Shown here: piece by piece, positions 7,953-16,115 of the stretch | Position numbering within the stretch: the stretch's first letter is position 1 | Layout: the number at the start of each line of letters is the position of its first letter | NCBI RefSeq assembly: GCF_039529835.1 | Contig: NZ_CP154262.1 | Location: 1,178,001-1,242,000 of the forward strand | Origin: Arthrobacter sp. TMP15 | GTDB lineage: Bacteria > Actinomycetota > Actinomycetes > Actinomycetales > Micrococcaceae | Length of the DNA stretch: 64,000 nt | Direction: 5' to 3' | Program-made: the position numbers and the translations under genes | Notes under the pieces: model-generated | The model's input: only the letters and a program-made list of their open reading frames with translations | The model's database searches: none | Told to the model about the DNA's origin: nothing

Positions 7953-9980
7953 GTGGCCGGGCTAATTAAACGAGAAGACATTGACGAGGTGCGCACGCGC
8001 ACCGATCTCAAGGAAATTGTTGACGCCTATGTCACATTAAAATCCGCTGGGATTGGCTCCTACAAGGGGTTGTGCCCGTTTCATGATGAGCGTAGCCCGT
8101 CCTTCCACGTACGCCCCCAGATGGGGTATTTCCATTGTTTTGGCTGCCAAGAGAGCGGCGATGTTATTTCCTTCATTCAGAAGATGGACCATATTTCATT
8201 TTCTGAAGCCGTTGAGAAGTTGGCCGGTCGCATCAGTTATGAATTACGTTACGAGGATGGCGGTACAGGTCCACGCCGCGAGGACATTGGCCGGCGCCAG
8301 CGCTTGCTTGATGCGCACAAGATTGCAGGAGAGTTTTTTCGTGAGCAGCTACTGACACCGGCAGGGGCAACAGGACGAACATTCCTCTCTGAACGTGGTT
8401 TTGATCGTGAAGCTGCCGAACGGTTCGGTGTGGGTTTCGCCCCGCAAGGGTGGGAAACGCTGCTTAAGTACCTCACGGGTAAAGGCTTCACGCAGGAAGA
8501 GCTGAAACTAACGGGCATGTTCTCTGAAGGTAACCGAGGGATCTATGACAGGTTCCGGGGCCGGCTCATGTGGCCCATCCGGGACATCGCAGGGGACACC
8601 GTGGGCTTTGGTGCCCGCAAGCTCTTTGACGATGACCAGGGTCCAAAATATCTCAACACTCCAGAAACTACCCTCTACAAAAAATCCCAAGTGCTTTACG
8701 GCATTGACTTAGCCAAGCGAAGTATCGCCGCCAAGCGGCAGCTTGTGGTTGTTGAGGGTTACACGGATGTCATGGCCTGTCACCTGGCGGGGGTTCAGAC
8801 AGCTGTGGCCACGTGCGGAACCGCGTTTGGCACTGACCATATCAAGATCGCCAGACGGCTGCTTTCCGACGACGGCACCGGTGGCGAAGTGGTGTTCACT
8901 TTCGACGGCGACGCGGCCGGGCAAAAGGCTGCGCTCAAAGCGTTTGATGAGGACCAGCGTTTCGTAGCTCAGACGTTTGTGGCTGTTGAAGCCTCAGGTG
9001 CTGACCCTTGCGAACTACGTCAACATAAGGGCGATGAGGCTGTCCATGCCCTGATTCGATCCCGCAGACCGTTGTTTGAATTTGCCATCCGGTCCACGTT
9101 GGCGAAATTTGATCTGAGCACTGTTGAAGGCCGCGTAAGTGGCCTGCGGGAGTCCGCCCCAGTGGTGGCCGCCATTCGTGACGGTTCCACCCGAATGGGC
9201 TACAGCCAGGAACTGGCTGGATGGCTCGGGCTGGCTGACCCCAACGAGGTATTGCGTGCTGTCAAGAGTGCCGAACGCAAGCTGCACAGCCAGCCCGACG
9301 CCAAGGGGCACCGCCATGGCCAATCACAGCACCAGGGTCAGTCGTCACAGGGCCAAGGGCAGCGTCAGGCCTACGAACAGAGCCATAGGGTCGTTGGGCA
9401 GCAGGATGGACACCAGCAGGGTCAGTCTGGCCAAGGTTCCTTCGGCTCTGCCGCGACAAACTCTGAGAGCGAAGCGGCGGGGTCGCAAGAGGCTCGGCCA
9501 ACATTTACGCGCCCGGATCCTCGTGACCCGCAAAGCCGGATGGAGCGGGAAGCGCTGGAAGTTGTTTTGCAACACCCGGGACTCCTATCTGCCGGCAACT
9601 GGCAGCATTTTTCAGCCACTGAGTTCGTTATTCCCGCATACCGTGCCATCCAGCTGGGCATTGCGCTGGCGGGGGAGTCTGCGGTGGCTTCCTCTCAGTG
9701 GCTTGAGGCTGTGCGTGCGAACGTTCCAGTGGAACTAGAGTCCTTGGTGGCCGAGCTCGCCCTGAGTCCCCTGCCTGCCACGCGTGAGGACACTTTGATG
9801 AGGTACTGCCGCGATATTTTACGCAGATTATTTGAACTGCAGATCACGCGTTTGAAAGAGGAACGGCTGGGAGCTTTGCAACGCATGGATCCGGCCGTGG
9901 ATCCGGAGAACTACCAGCTTTTGCAACGCGAACTCATGGAGTTGGAAACAGCACGCAGGCAGCTTCGCGGAGACGGGTAG
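7953..9980 (+). CDS. dnaG: DNA primase
   Basis: DnaG (675 residues) makes RNA primers at the replication fork and docks on the DnaB helicase. The CHC2 zinc finger is intact (Cys41, His44, Cys62, Cys65). The Toprim catalytic core shows VVVEGYTDVM near 265 and DGDAAGQKA near 317. Between the core and the C-terminal helicase-binding domain lies an unusually Gln/His/Gly/Ser-rich linker (about 443-505) of low complexity. Such linkers vary in length among Actinobacteria, but this one is strikingly polar. The start is GTG with a -10 six bases upstream. Two tRNA-Asn genes follow. Confidence 0.96.
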   Translation: MAGLIKREDIDEVRTRTDLKEIVDAYVTLKSAGIGSYKGLCPFHDERSPSFHVRPQMGYFHCFGCQESGDVISFIQKMDHISFSEAVEKLAGRISYELRYEDGGTGPRREDIGRRQRLLDAHKIAGEFFREQLLTPAGATGRTFLSERGFDREAAERFGVGFAPQGWETLLKYLTGKGFTQEELKLTGMFSEGNRGIYDRFRGRLMWPIRDIAGDTVGFGARKLFDDDQGPKYLNTPETTLYKKSQVLYGIDLAKRSIAAKRQLVVVEGYTDVMACHLAGVQTAVATCGTAFGTDHIKIARRLLSDDGTGGEVVFTFDGDAAGQKAALKAFDEDQRFVAQTFVAVEASGADPCELRQHKGDEAVHALIRSRRPLFEFAIRSTLAKFDLSTVEGRVSGLRESAPVVAAIRDGSTRMGYSQELAGWLGLADPNEVLRAVKSAERKLHSQPDAKGHRHGQSQHQGQSSQGQGQRQAYEQSHRVVGQQDGHQQGQSGQGSFGSAATNSESEAAGSQEARPTFTRPDPRDPQSRMEREALEVVLQHPGLLSAGNWQHFSATEFVIPAYRAIQLGIALAGESAVASSQWLEAVRANVPVELESLVAELALSPLPATREDTLMRYCRDILRRLFELQITRLKEERLGALQRMDPAVDPENYQLLQRELMELETARRQLRGDG

Positions 9981-10042
9981 GCGGAGAGGGGAGCTCCGAT
10001 TTCACAACCGGCCAAGCCTTTGTTATTGTTGTTCCTGCACGA

Positions 10043-10118
10043 TCCCCTATAGCTCAATTGGCAGAGCGTTCGACTGTTAATCGAAAGGTTCCTGGTTCAA
10101 GTCCAGGTGGGGGAGCCA
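10043..10118 (+). tRNA. tRNA-Asn (anticodon GTT), copy 1, CCA encoded
   Basis: A full cloverleaf folds: acceptor TCCCCTA/TGGGGGA, anticodon stem TTCGA/TCGAA with loop CTGTTAA giving anticodon GTT, and a T-arm with GGTTCAAGTCC. The discriminator G is followed by an encoded CCA (10116-10118). An intrinsic terminator follows. Confidence 0.97.
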
Positions 10119-10125
10119 AGGCGAT

Positions 10126-10160
10126 ATTGTCTCCGGTCACATTGTGAGCCGGAGACAATT
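10126..10160 (+). terminator. Intrinsic terminator after tRNA-Asn copy 1
   Basis: An 11-bp perfect stem, ATTGTCTCCGG with CCGGAGACAAT, encloses a 12-base loop and is followed by a T-rich tail. Confidence 0.75.
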
Positions 10161-10234
10161 ATTGTGTTGGATGTGCTGGAAAAATAGTTGGTGAATTCAG
10201 CTGTAATTTGCTGCTACGATTCAAGCTGCTTCAT

Positions 10235-10307
10235 TCCCCTATAGCTCAATTGGCAGAGCGTTCGACTGTTAATCGAAAGGTTCCTGGTTCAAGTCCAGGT
10301 GGGGGAG
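10235..10307 (+). tRNA. tRNA-Asn (anticodon GTT), copy 2, CCA not encoded
   Basis: The 73-nt body is identical to copy 1, but the discriminator G is followed by CTT, so CCA must be added by nucleotidyltransferase. Flanks differ from copy 1 after the mature ends. A strong terminator follows. Confidence 0.97.
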
Positions 10308-10317
10308 CTTTAGCATA

Positions 10318-10354
10318 AAGAACCCCCGCACTCCTGAGAGTGTGGGGGTTCTTT
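10318..10354. terminator. Strong terminator between tRNA-Asn and the efflux gene
   Basis: A long stem pairs AAAGAACCCCCGCACTC with GAGTGTGGGGGTTCTTT (one G-T pair) around a CTGA loop. A and T tracts on both sides fit termination of the tRNA and of the convergent transporter gene. Confidence 0.85.
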
Positions 10355-10402
10355 CTTGCCTCAAATTCCAGAACCTGTTGGGACTGGGGTGCAGTAGAGG
10401 TG

Positions 10403-11623
10403 CTAGATCGCGGGGACTGTGCGTGGGCGGACGATGAACCACAGCGAAGCCATGGCCAGCAAAATAGCGATTCCCATGATCAACGCCATAGGGGTTGCGG
10501 TTTTTACTCCGACCAGCCCAACAACAGGTGTAATCAGCCCGGCAAAACCAAAGTTAACAGCACCCAGCAGTGAGGCAGCGGTGCCGGCCTGCCTACCGTT
10601 ACGCACCAAGGCTAGGACTTGGACGGAGGGGAACATGAAGCCGGTGGCACAGATGAAGAACCACAACGGCACAATCACACCCCACAAACCAAAGTGCAGT
10701 TGATCAAAAAGGACCATGGCCGCTGCTGCTAGCACCTGGGCCACAGTGGCCCATGCGATCACCCACTGAGGTCCAGTGCGGCGCATGATGCGAGCCGCCA
10801 ACTGCACGCCGGAGACGACGCCCAGAGAATTTACGGCAAACAGAAACCCGTACTGCTGAGGGGAAAACTGGTAGGTGACTTGAAAAAGGAACGTGGATGC
10901 TGAGAGGTAAGTGAACAATGCAGCGAAGTTCAGCCCACCCACTAAGAGTGTGCCAACAAATATTCTGTCGCTGAGCACCGTCTTATAGCGGCCGGCGACA
11001 CTTACGCCGTCGAACTTTCGCTTTTCAGGCGGGAGAGTTTCGATGATGAAGAAGAACGCGGCAATAACCACCAGGGCGGCATAGGCGGCCAAGAACCAGA
11101 AGATGCCGGGCCAGTCCATGATGCCCAGTAGCTGTGAGCCAATCACCGGGGCGAGAATCGGGGCCATGCCATTGACAAGGGCCATGCGGGAGAGCATCCG
11201 GACCAGTTGGTAGCCGCCAAAGAGGTCACGAATCATTGCCATGGCTACCACTGCGCCACCGGCTGCACCTATTCCCTGCAACACACGGAATAGTCCCAAC
11301 ATGGTGATGTCGGTGGACATGGCGGCCCCTACGGAGGCGCCCACATGCACCACAGTGGCCAGAATCAGGGGCATACGTCGACCAAATTTGTCGCTAAAAG
11401 GCCCCACCACCAGCTGCCCAACAGCGAAGCCGATCGTGGTGGCCGTCAGGGTCAGCTGCACGGCGGCAGCACTGACACCAAACTCTTGGCCAATGATCGG
11501 GAAGGCAGGCAGATACAAATCGATCGTGAAGGGCCCCAAAGCCGTAAGGAGCCCCAAAACCAAAATATAGATCAATTTTTGGCGGCGGGACAGGGCATCG
11601 CCTGGATGCGCGGTGGTGGTCAA
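10403..11623 (-). CDS. MFS multidrug efflux transporter, Bcr/CflA type
   Basis: A 12-helix major facilitator protein of about 406 residues. The drug:H+ antiporter motif GQLVVGPFSDKFGRRMPL lies between helices 2 and 3, and the N-terminal FTIDLYLPAFP is typical of the Bcr/CflA subfamily, which exports drugs or small metabolites. I prefer a TTG start at 11623, eight bases after GAGGA; another TTG at 11638 has no ribosome-binding site. On the minus strand TAAACT at 11647-11642 could be the -10, placing the transcript start near the Shine-Dalgarno. It is a single gene with terminators on its 3' side. Substrate cannot be told. Confidence 0.88.
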   Translation of the reverse strand: MTTTAHPGDALSRRQKLIYILVLGLLTALGPFTIDLYLPAFPIIGQEFGVSAAAVQLTLTATTIGFAVGQLVVGPFSDKFGRRMPLILATVVHVGASVGAAMSTDITMLGLFRVLQGIGAAGGAVVAMAMIRDLFGGYQLVRMLSRMALVNGMAPILAPVIGSQLLGIMDWPGIFWFLAAYAALVVIAAFFFIIETLPPEKRKFDGVSVAGRYKTVLSDRIFVGTLLVGGLNFAALFTYLSASTFLFQVTYQFSPQQYGFLFAVNSLGVVSGVQLAARIMRRTGPQWVIAWATVAQVLAAAAMVLFDQLHFGLWGVIVPLWFFICATGFMFPSVQVLALVRNGRQAGTAASLLGAVNFGFAGLITPVVGLVGVKTATPMALIMGIAILLAMASLWFIVRPRTVPAI

Positions 11624-11647
11624 AACGAGAGTCCTCAAGAAAGTTTA

Positions 11648-11944
11648 GAACGTGTGGGTGCAGACCAGTGCGAAGAAAGGACTAACACATGGTTAATGCT
11701 ATGCGTATTTATGCCTCGGGATTGACGACGCCGGAAGCCAGTTTCGCTGCCCCGAAACCATCAACACCAGTGAATGCTTTACTATTCCGCAACAATGCCC
11801 CGGCAAGGCAGCGCCCACAGCGGGGCGGATGGATGGTAATTTTGACATTACAGCGGTGCCACTGAGAGGTGGTGCTACAAACATTTCGGGTTCGTGCGGG
11901 TATTCAAATAGACACCGTGAACCCTCACTATGGAGGCGGTCTCA
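11648..11944. other. Intergenic region without a gene
   Basis: About 300 bp divergent spacer between the efflux gene and the holin-like gene. It contains a TTGACA at 11842-11847 that could be a -35 for the rightward gene, but no -10 at ordinary distance. No RNA gene or repeat is seen. Confidence 0.5.
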
Positions 11945-12784
11945 GTGACGGACTGGCAAAAAGACATGCATGGCTTTGTGGATGACAAACCGAAGACTAG
12001 TGGATCGGCTCTGGTCGAAGCAGTTAAAACTGCTTCCCGGCTGGTCCCTCGCCAGCTTAACGATGAGATTTCGTTGGTCAAGCTGGAACTGGAACACAAA
12101 AAATCCCGTGTGAGCGGGGTGGCCATATCGGCAGGCTTAGTCTTGGTCTTCGCGGTCCTATTGGTCATTGCTTTGGTAGTTGCTGCAATTGCAGGGCTGG
12201 CGACCATCATGCCGCTGTGGCTGTCAGCATTGCTGGTCAGTGCTGCGTTGCTGCTGATCATGGCTATTAGCGGGCTAATTGGCTACAAGAAGTTTAAGGG
12301 GTTGCTGCCACTGATTCCCGAGCATGCTTGGCGAGGGGTACGCCATGATCTGGGCATCTTGAAAGAGGGCCGCGACTTTGATCCAACCACCCTTGACCCT
12401 GAACCTCTGACCAAGGAGGAAAAGAAGGTTCGCAAAGTGGAAGCCGAGGAAGCCAAAGCCAAGGACGCTGCAGAGCGTGCTGCAAAGGAAGCCGAGCATG
12501 GCCCCAAAGCCAACACAACTGAGCTTCTCAAACGCACCACCGCACGCCGTGAGCACCTGTTGGACCTGCGTGAAGAGCTCCTGGCTGAGGCAGATGTTAA
12601 GAAGCAGACTACGTACCTGGTAGATACCGCTAAACACAAGGCGAAAGAGTCGGTGAACATGGCTGCATCCGGAGCCGTGGGCGAGGCGGTTGGCACAGTG
12701 AAAGAGCGCTGGAAGCCGCTGAGTGTTTTCGCCGTCTCAGCCACCGCTTGTTTGGTGTTGCTGCGAAAGTTGACGAAGAAATAA
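11945..12784 (+). CDS. Membrane protein with phage-holin-like (DUF1469) and DUF3618-like parts
   Basis: I chose GTG at 11945, eight bases after GGAGG; the ATG at 11930 overlaps that site. About 279 residues. Two strongly hydrophobic helices (about residues 52-78 and 82-105) form the Phage_holin_3_6/DUF1469-like part seen in many actinobacterial house-keeping membrane proteins unrelated to phage lysis. A highly charged Lys/Glu/Ala coiled stretch follows (about 135-185). The C-terminal third, with RREHLLDLREELL, an amphipathic region and a final helix, resembles DUF3618. In other actinobacteria the two parts are usually separate neighbouring genes. Role unknown, probably envelope-associated. 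Confidence 0.75.
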   Translation: MTDWQKDMHGFVDDKPKTSGSALVEAVKTASRLVPRQLNDEISLVKLELEHKKSRVSGVAISAGLVLVFAVLLVIALVVAAIAGLATIMPLWLSALLVSAALLLIMAISGLIGYKKFKGLLPLIPEHAWRGVRHDLGILKEGRDFDPTTLDPEPLTKEEKKVRKVEAEEAKAKDAAERAAKEAEHGPKANTTELLKRTTARREHLLDLREELLAEADVKKQTTYLVDTAKHKAKESVNMAASGAVGEAVGTVKERWKPLSVFAVSATACLVLLRKLTKK

Positions 12785-12828
12785 TTTCACTCGGCACCGT
12801 TGGCATGTTCTACATGAGCCGTGGCACT

Positions 12829-12903
12829 AACAAATTGAGCACTAGCAAACCCAGCACCGGCAATCCCAACACTGGCAAATCCAGCACTGGCAAACTGAGT
12901 GCT
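12829..12903. repeat. Five tandem 15-bp repeats in an intergenic region
   Basis: Five adjacent 15-base units occupy 12829-12843, 12844-12858, 12859-12873, 12874-12888 and 12889-12903. They share a GGCAAAYCCAGCACT-like consensus with two to five changes each. The period is a multiple of three, and one frame reads a five-residue pattern of the kind STGKP, but no ribosome-binding site or credible gene covers it. Confidence 0.8.
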
Positions 12904-12949
12904 GACCATTGTGCCACCCGCGCGAAAACCACCTGGGGAGGTGACACCG

Positions 12950-13561
12950 ATGTCCAGGAGTTCAGGCGCACCCATGGATAGCTCCAACGCCATTCTCACC
13001 ATCCCCAACGTGATCACGGTGGTGAGATTCTTGGGGACCCCGGTGTTTGTGTGGCTTGTGCTGGCCCGCCACGAATACGGATGGGGTGTTTTTCTTCTAG
13101 CCTTGATGGGTTGTACCGATTGGATTGACGGTTTTGTTGCCCGCAAACTCAACCAAACATCTCAACTCGGGCGAATGATGGACCCATTAGCGGACAGAGT
13201 GGCGTTGGTAGCTGTCAGCATCACCTTGGTAATCGCCGGCATCCTGCCCTTGTGGCTGCTCCTGCTGCTGGTGATACCCGACGTGGTCCTGCTGAGCGTT
13301 ACGCTATATTTTTTCCGTGGGGACGCTGACCTGAAGGTCACGTTGCTGGGGAAGACACGGACTGCAGCGCTCATGATCGGCACGCCCATGCTGCTGCTGG
13401 CTAAGGCGCTTGAATCAGATTTTACAAACACACTCGCGTGGATATTCTTGGGTGCTGGAATGGTGATGCATGTGATTGCCTTCAGCCAGTACTTCGTGAA
13501 GGTGATAGCTAAGCACCGTCAACTCCATCACCCAAGCACTACAGCGCAGGACCGCACATGA
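12950..13561 (+). CDS. CDP-alcohol phosphatidyltransferase (PgsA-like)
   Basis: The ATG at 12950 follows GGGGAGGT by seven bases, giving 203 residues. The family signature D-x2-D-G-x2-A-R-x8-G-x3-D-x3-D is complete in CTDWIDGFVAR...GRMMDPLAD. About six transmembrane helices are visible. Such enzymes transfer a phosphatidyl group from CDP-diacylglycerol to an alcohol, for example glycerol phosphate, inositol phosphate or a second lipid in cardiolipin synthesis; which alcohol cannot be told here. It overlaps the next gene by four bases (ATGA) and is upstream of a GT4 glycosyltransferase, so an envelope-lipid role is likely. Confidence 0.88.
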   Translation: MSRSSGAPMDSSNAILTIPNVITVVRFLGTPVFVWLVLARHEYGWGVFLLALMGCTDWIDGFVARKLNQTSQLGRMMDPLADRVALVAVSITLVIAGILPLWLLLLLVIPDVVLLSVTLYFFRGDADLKVTLLGKTRTAALMIGTPMLLLAKALESDFTNTLAWIFLGAGMVMHVIAFSQYFVKVIAKHRQLHHPSTTAQDRT

Positions 13562-14460
13562 TGTGGATCGCCGTGGCATGCGCCGTGGCGGGCGCCTTCT
13601 TCCTTGCCTTCGGTGCCCAACGCCAGGGCAGTGCCGTGCAGAATAACACCGGCGGACTGGCACTGGGTGGGGCAGGATTCCTGCGGCTGCTGCGAAACCC
13701 GCGCTGGGTGTTGGGGCTCACTCTACTGGCTGCTGGTACGGTGTTGAACGTTGTGGCGCTGACCCTGGGCACCTTGACTGTGGTGCAGCCGATCGGTGCC
13801 ATAGCACTGGTGATCACCACCATTGTTAACTCCCGCGACCAAGGCATCAGACTCAACCGTGCCACAGTTGTCTCCATCACAGCCTGCGTTGCCGGCAGTG
13901 CGTTGTTTGTGCTGATGGCCGTGAACGTTGTCCGCGAAAACACCCACGTCACCTCCAATCAAGAGCTGACCGTGGTGTTGTTGCTAGCCGCTGTCGTCAT
14001 CATTTTTGGTGGCGCCCTGCTCATGTTCAAGCATCGCCTGAAGGCCTTTTTCTATATCCTGGGTTCCGGCGTCTTATTTGGTTTTGTCGCAGTATTAACA
14101 CGGATCATTTCCAAGCAGATCTTTGACCCCAACGGCCTGTTTTTGTTGAATGTCCAGTGGTATTCGGTCATTGCCATCGCGGCAGCGGGGGGACTGGGTA
14201 GCTGGTTTGTGCAAAGCGCTTATGCCAGTGGCCCGCCCGATTTAGTGATTGCCGGGCTGACAGTGATTGATCCAATGGTTGGAGTGGCCATTGGGATAGT
14301 TATTTTAGGTGAGCTTCGTGACGATGTTCCACCAGTGGTGGCGATTGCCATGGCGGGAGCAGCTTTACTTGCTATTGTTGGGGTCATTGCGCTGTCCAGG
14401 CACCATCCCGATGTGGTTAAACGCCGGAAAGCTGCAAAAAAGGATCAACGCAAACAATGA
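13558..14460 (+). CDS. DMT family transporter (EamA/NIPA-like)
   Basis: A 300-residue protein with nine or ten hydrophobic helices in two EamA-like halves, typical of the drug/metabolite transporter superfamily. The run LTLGTLTVVQPIGAIALVITT and the C-terminal IDPMVGVAIGIVILGE are characteristic of the actinobacterial branch near NIPA-type proteins. The C-terminus is basic and cytosolic. Its ATG overlaps the stop of the phosphatidyltransferase gene, and the glycosyltransferase start follows 42 bases after its stop. This suggests joint expression and perhaps transport of a lipid or sugar precursor, though substrate is unknown. Confidence 0.8.
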   Translation: MMWIAVACAVAGAFFLAFGAQRQGSAVQNNTGGLALGGAGFLRLLRNPRWVLGLTLLAAGTVLNVVALTLGTLTVVQPIGAIALVITTIVNSRDQGIRLNRATVVSITACVAGSALFVLMAVNVVRENTHVTSNQELTVVLLLAAVVIIFGGALLMFKHRLKAFFYILGSGVLFGFVAVLTRIISKQIFDPNGLFLLNVQWYSVIAIAAAGGLGSWFVQSAYASGPPDLVIAGLTVIDPMVGVAIGIVILGELRDDVPPVVAIAMAGAALLAIVGVIALSRHHPDVVKRRKAAKKDQRKQ

Positions 14461-14502
14461 GCGGGCCCCGTGCTCTTCAATCAGCCAGCAGGAGTTTTAT
14501 CC

Positions 14503-15708
14503 GTGACATCCACCCGGAATGAAAGCGCCCAAAAGCCGCTTACCATCTTGATCGCAGCCGACACTTATCCCCCGCACATCAACGGGGCGGCGCAGTTCTG
14601 TTTCCGTCTGGCTACGGGGATGACAGGCAGAGGCCACCAGGTGCACGTGATGGCATGCCGCGCAGATGGCGGGCGCATGTTCACTGAGCAGCGTCCAGAA
14701 GCCACTGTGCACCGCTTACGGTCGCGTTCGGTGCCAACCCACGAGTATTTCAGGATCTGCCTACCGTGGGAGATTAAAAAGGACATTGCGACGCTCTTTG
14801 ATGAGATTAAACCTGATGTTGTGCATGTGCAAAGTCACTACATGATCGGTGAACACGTGGTCTATGAGGCTGCACGTCGGGGCATCAGGATTGTGGCAAC
14901 CAATCACTTCATGCCGGAAAACCTGAACCCGTTCTTGCCATTCCCGCAATGGTTTAAGAATATTATTGGCCGGGTGTCGTGGCGGGATATGGGCAAGGTG
15001 ATGAGCCGCGCCGACGTTGTGACTACCCCGACTCCCTTGGCCGCCAAGGCAATGCACGAGCATGCCTTCCTGCGTAAAGTTTTGCCGCTCTCCAATGGTA
15101 TTGAGTCCGGTAATTATGAACTTGCTGTTGGTGAGGACGTTCCGCGGAATCCCTATCCCACGGTTGTGTTCGTGGGTCGTCTTGCCGAAGAGAAACACAT
15201 TGACGTTCTCATCGACGCCATTGCCAAGACCTCCAGAGACCTCAACCTACACCTGGTTGTGGTTGGCGGCGGAGAAGTAAAGAATGCGCTCCGGGCCCAA
15301 GCCGAAAAGTTGGGATTGTCTTCTTTGGTGACGTTCACGGGGTTGATCACCGATGAAGAACTCCGTGAGGTGTACCTCAAAGCGGATCTGTTCGTCATGC
15401 CTGGCACCGCAGAATTGCAGTCACTTGTGACCTTGGAGGCCATGAGCGCTTCCACTCCTGTGGTGCTGGCCAATGCAATGGCTCTTCCGCACTTGGTGGA
15501 GAACGGCGTTAACGGATTCCTGTTCACTCCCAACGACAGCGATGACTTGGCAGAAAAAATTACCACCATCATGAGCCTGTCTGGCGAAGACCGCGAAGCC
15601 ATGGGTGCTGCTAGCCATGCGATGGTTTCCCGTCATGGGTTAACAAAGACACTTGACACTTTCGAAGATATTTATCGTGGCGGCAGCTACGAGGATCATG
15701 CACTTTAG
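14503..15708 (+). CDS. Glycosyltransferase family 4, PimB/MgtA-like
   Basis: The GTG at 14503 follows AGGAG by eight bases and begins a 401-residue GT-B fold protein. The acceptor-side motif TYPPHINGAAQ is near residue 22, and the C-terminal half carries VVFVGRLAEEKHIDVLI and the E-x7-E donor-binding motif in PGTAELQSLVTLEAMS. Such GT4 enzymes in Actinobacteria transfer mannose or glucose from a nucleotide sugar to phosphatidylinositol or diacylglycerol-type acceptors. The neighbouring phosphatidyltransferase and DMT transporter fit glycolipid synthesis in the membrane, for example the dimannosyl-diacylglycerol lipids of Micrococcaceae. The exact acceptor is inferred. Confidence 0.85.
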   Translation: MTSTRNESAQKPLTILIAADTYPPHINGAAQFCFRLATGMTGRGHQVHVMACRADGGRMFTEQRPEATVHRLRSRSVPTHEYFRICLPWEIKKDIATLFDEIKPDVVHVQSHYMIGEHVVYEAARRGIRIVATNHFMPENLNPFLPFPQWFKNIIGRVSWRDMGKVMSRADVVTTPTPLAAKAMHEHAFLRKVLPLSNGIESGNYELAVGEDVPRNPYPTVVFVGRLAEEKHIDVLIDAIAKTSRDLNLHLVVVGGGEVKNALRAQAEKLGLSSLVTFTGLITDEELREVYLKADLFVMPGTAELQSLVTLEAMSASTPVVLANAMALPHLVENGVNGFLFTPNDSDDLAEKITTIMSLSGEDREAMGAASHAMVSRHGLTKTLDTFEDIYRGGSYEDHAL

Positions 15709-15788
15709 CCTGTGACGCACTAGTATTGTGGGAGTGCTTTTTCCTGGACCGCATTTTTGATGTGTGGAACAAGATGGGCACCTTGCAT

Positions 15789-15862
15789 GGGGCCATAGCT
15801 CAGCTGGTTAGAGCGCAGGACTCATAATCCTAAGGTCCTCGGTTCAAGTCCGAGTGGCCCTA
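15789..15862 (+). tRNA. tRNA with CAT anticodon, probably elongator tRNA-Met
   Basis: The cloverleaf has acceptor GGGGCCA/TGGCCCT, D-arm GCTC/GAGC, anticodon loop CTCATAA (anticodon CAT) and T-arm CTCGG/CCGAG. The discriminator is A and CCA is not encoded (CAT follows). The anticodon stem has a C-A mismatch at its outer pair. A lysidine-modified tRNA-Ile2 also has anticodon CAT and cannot be excluded; no initiator-type features are present. Confidence 0.88.
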
Positions 15863-15869
15863 CATGTAA

Positions 15870-15917
15870 AGCCGCAGGTCAGATACCTCAAAGTATCTGA
15901 CCTGCGGCTCTTTTTTT
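15870..15917 (+). terminator. Intrinsic terminator after the CAT tRNA
   Basis: A 17-bp perfect stem, AGCCGCAGGTCAGATAC with GTATCTGACCTGCGGCT, has a 6-base loop and is followed by CTTTTTTT. Confidence 0.95.
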
Positions 15918-16115
15918 GCCCGGATTAGTTCCAGCTGAAATTGTTACGTCCGGAATATGGACCGTGAAGGGCAAAAAAATGTGAAACGTTGAGCACTCAG
16001 AGGAATTACACTGTTGCTTGAACAGCGCACATACGGTAAGTTACCCATCAGTAACATGTTCGGTTTGGGCCGAACAATTCTCCATTCAAAGATGAGTTCA
16101 AGCAAAGGAATGCCC

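Noticed and set aside
11945-12784. Prophage lysis gene
   Set aside because: The holin-like family is widespread in bacterial chromosomes; no endolysin, integrase or structural phage gene is nearby.
12748-12981. 77-codon frame covering the 15-bp repeats
   Set aside because: It starts inside the preceding gene, has no ribosome-binding site and overlaps the phosphatidyltransferase start; the minus-strand frame has the same weaknesses.
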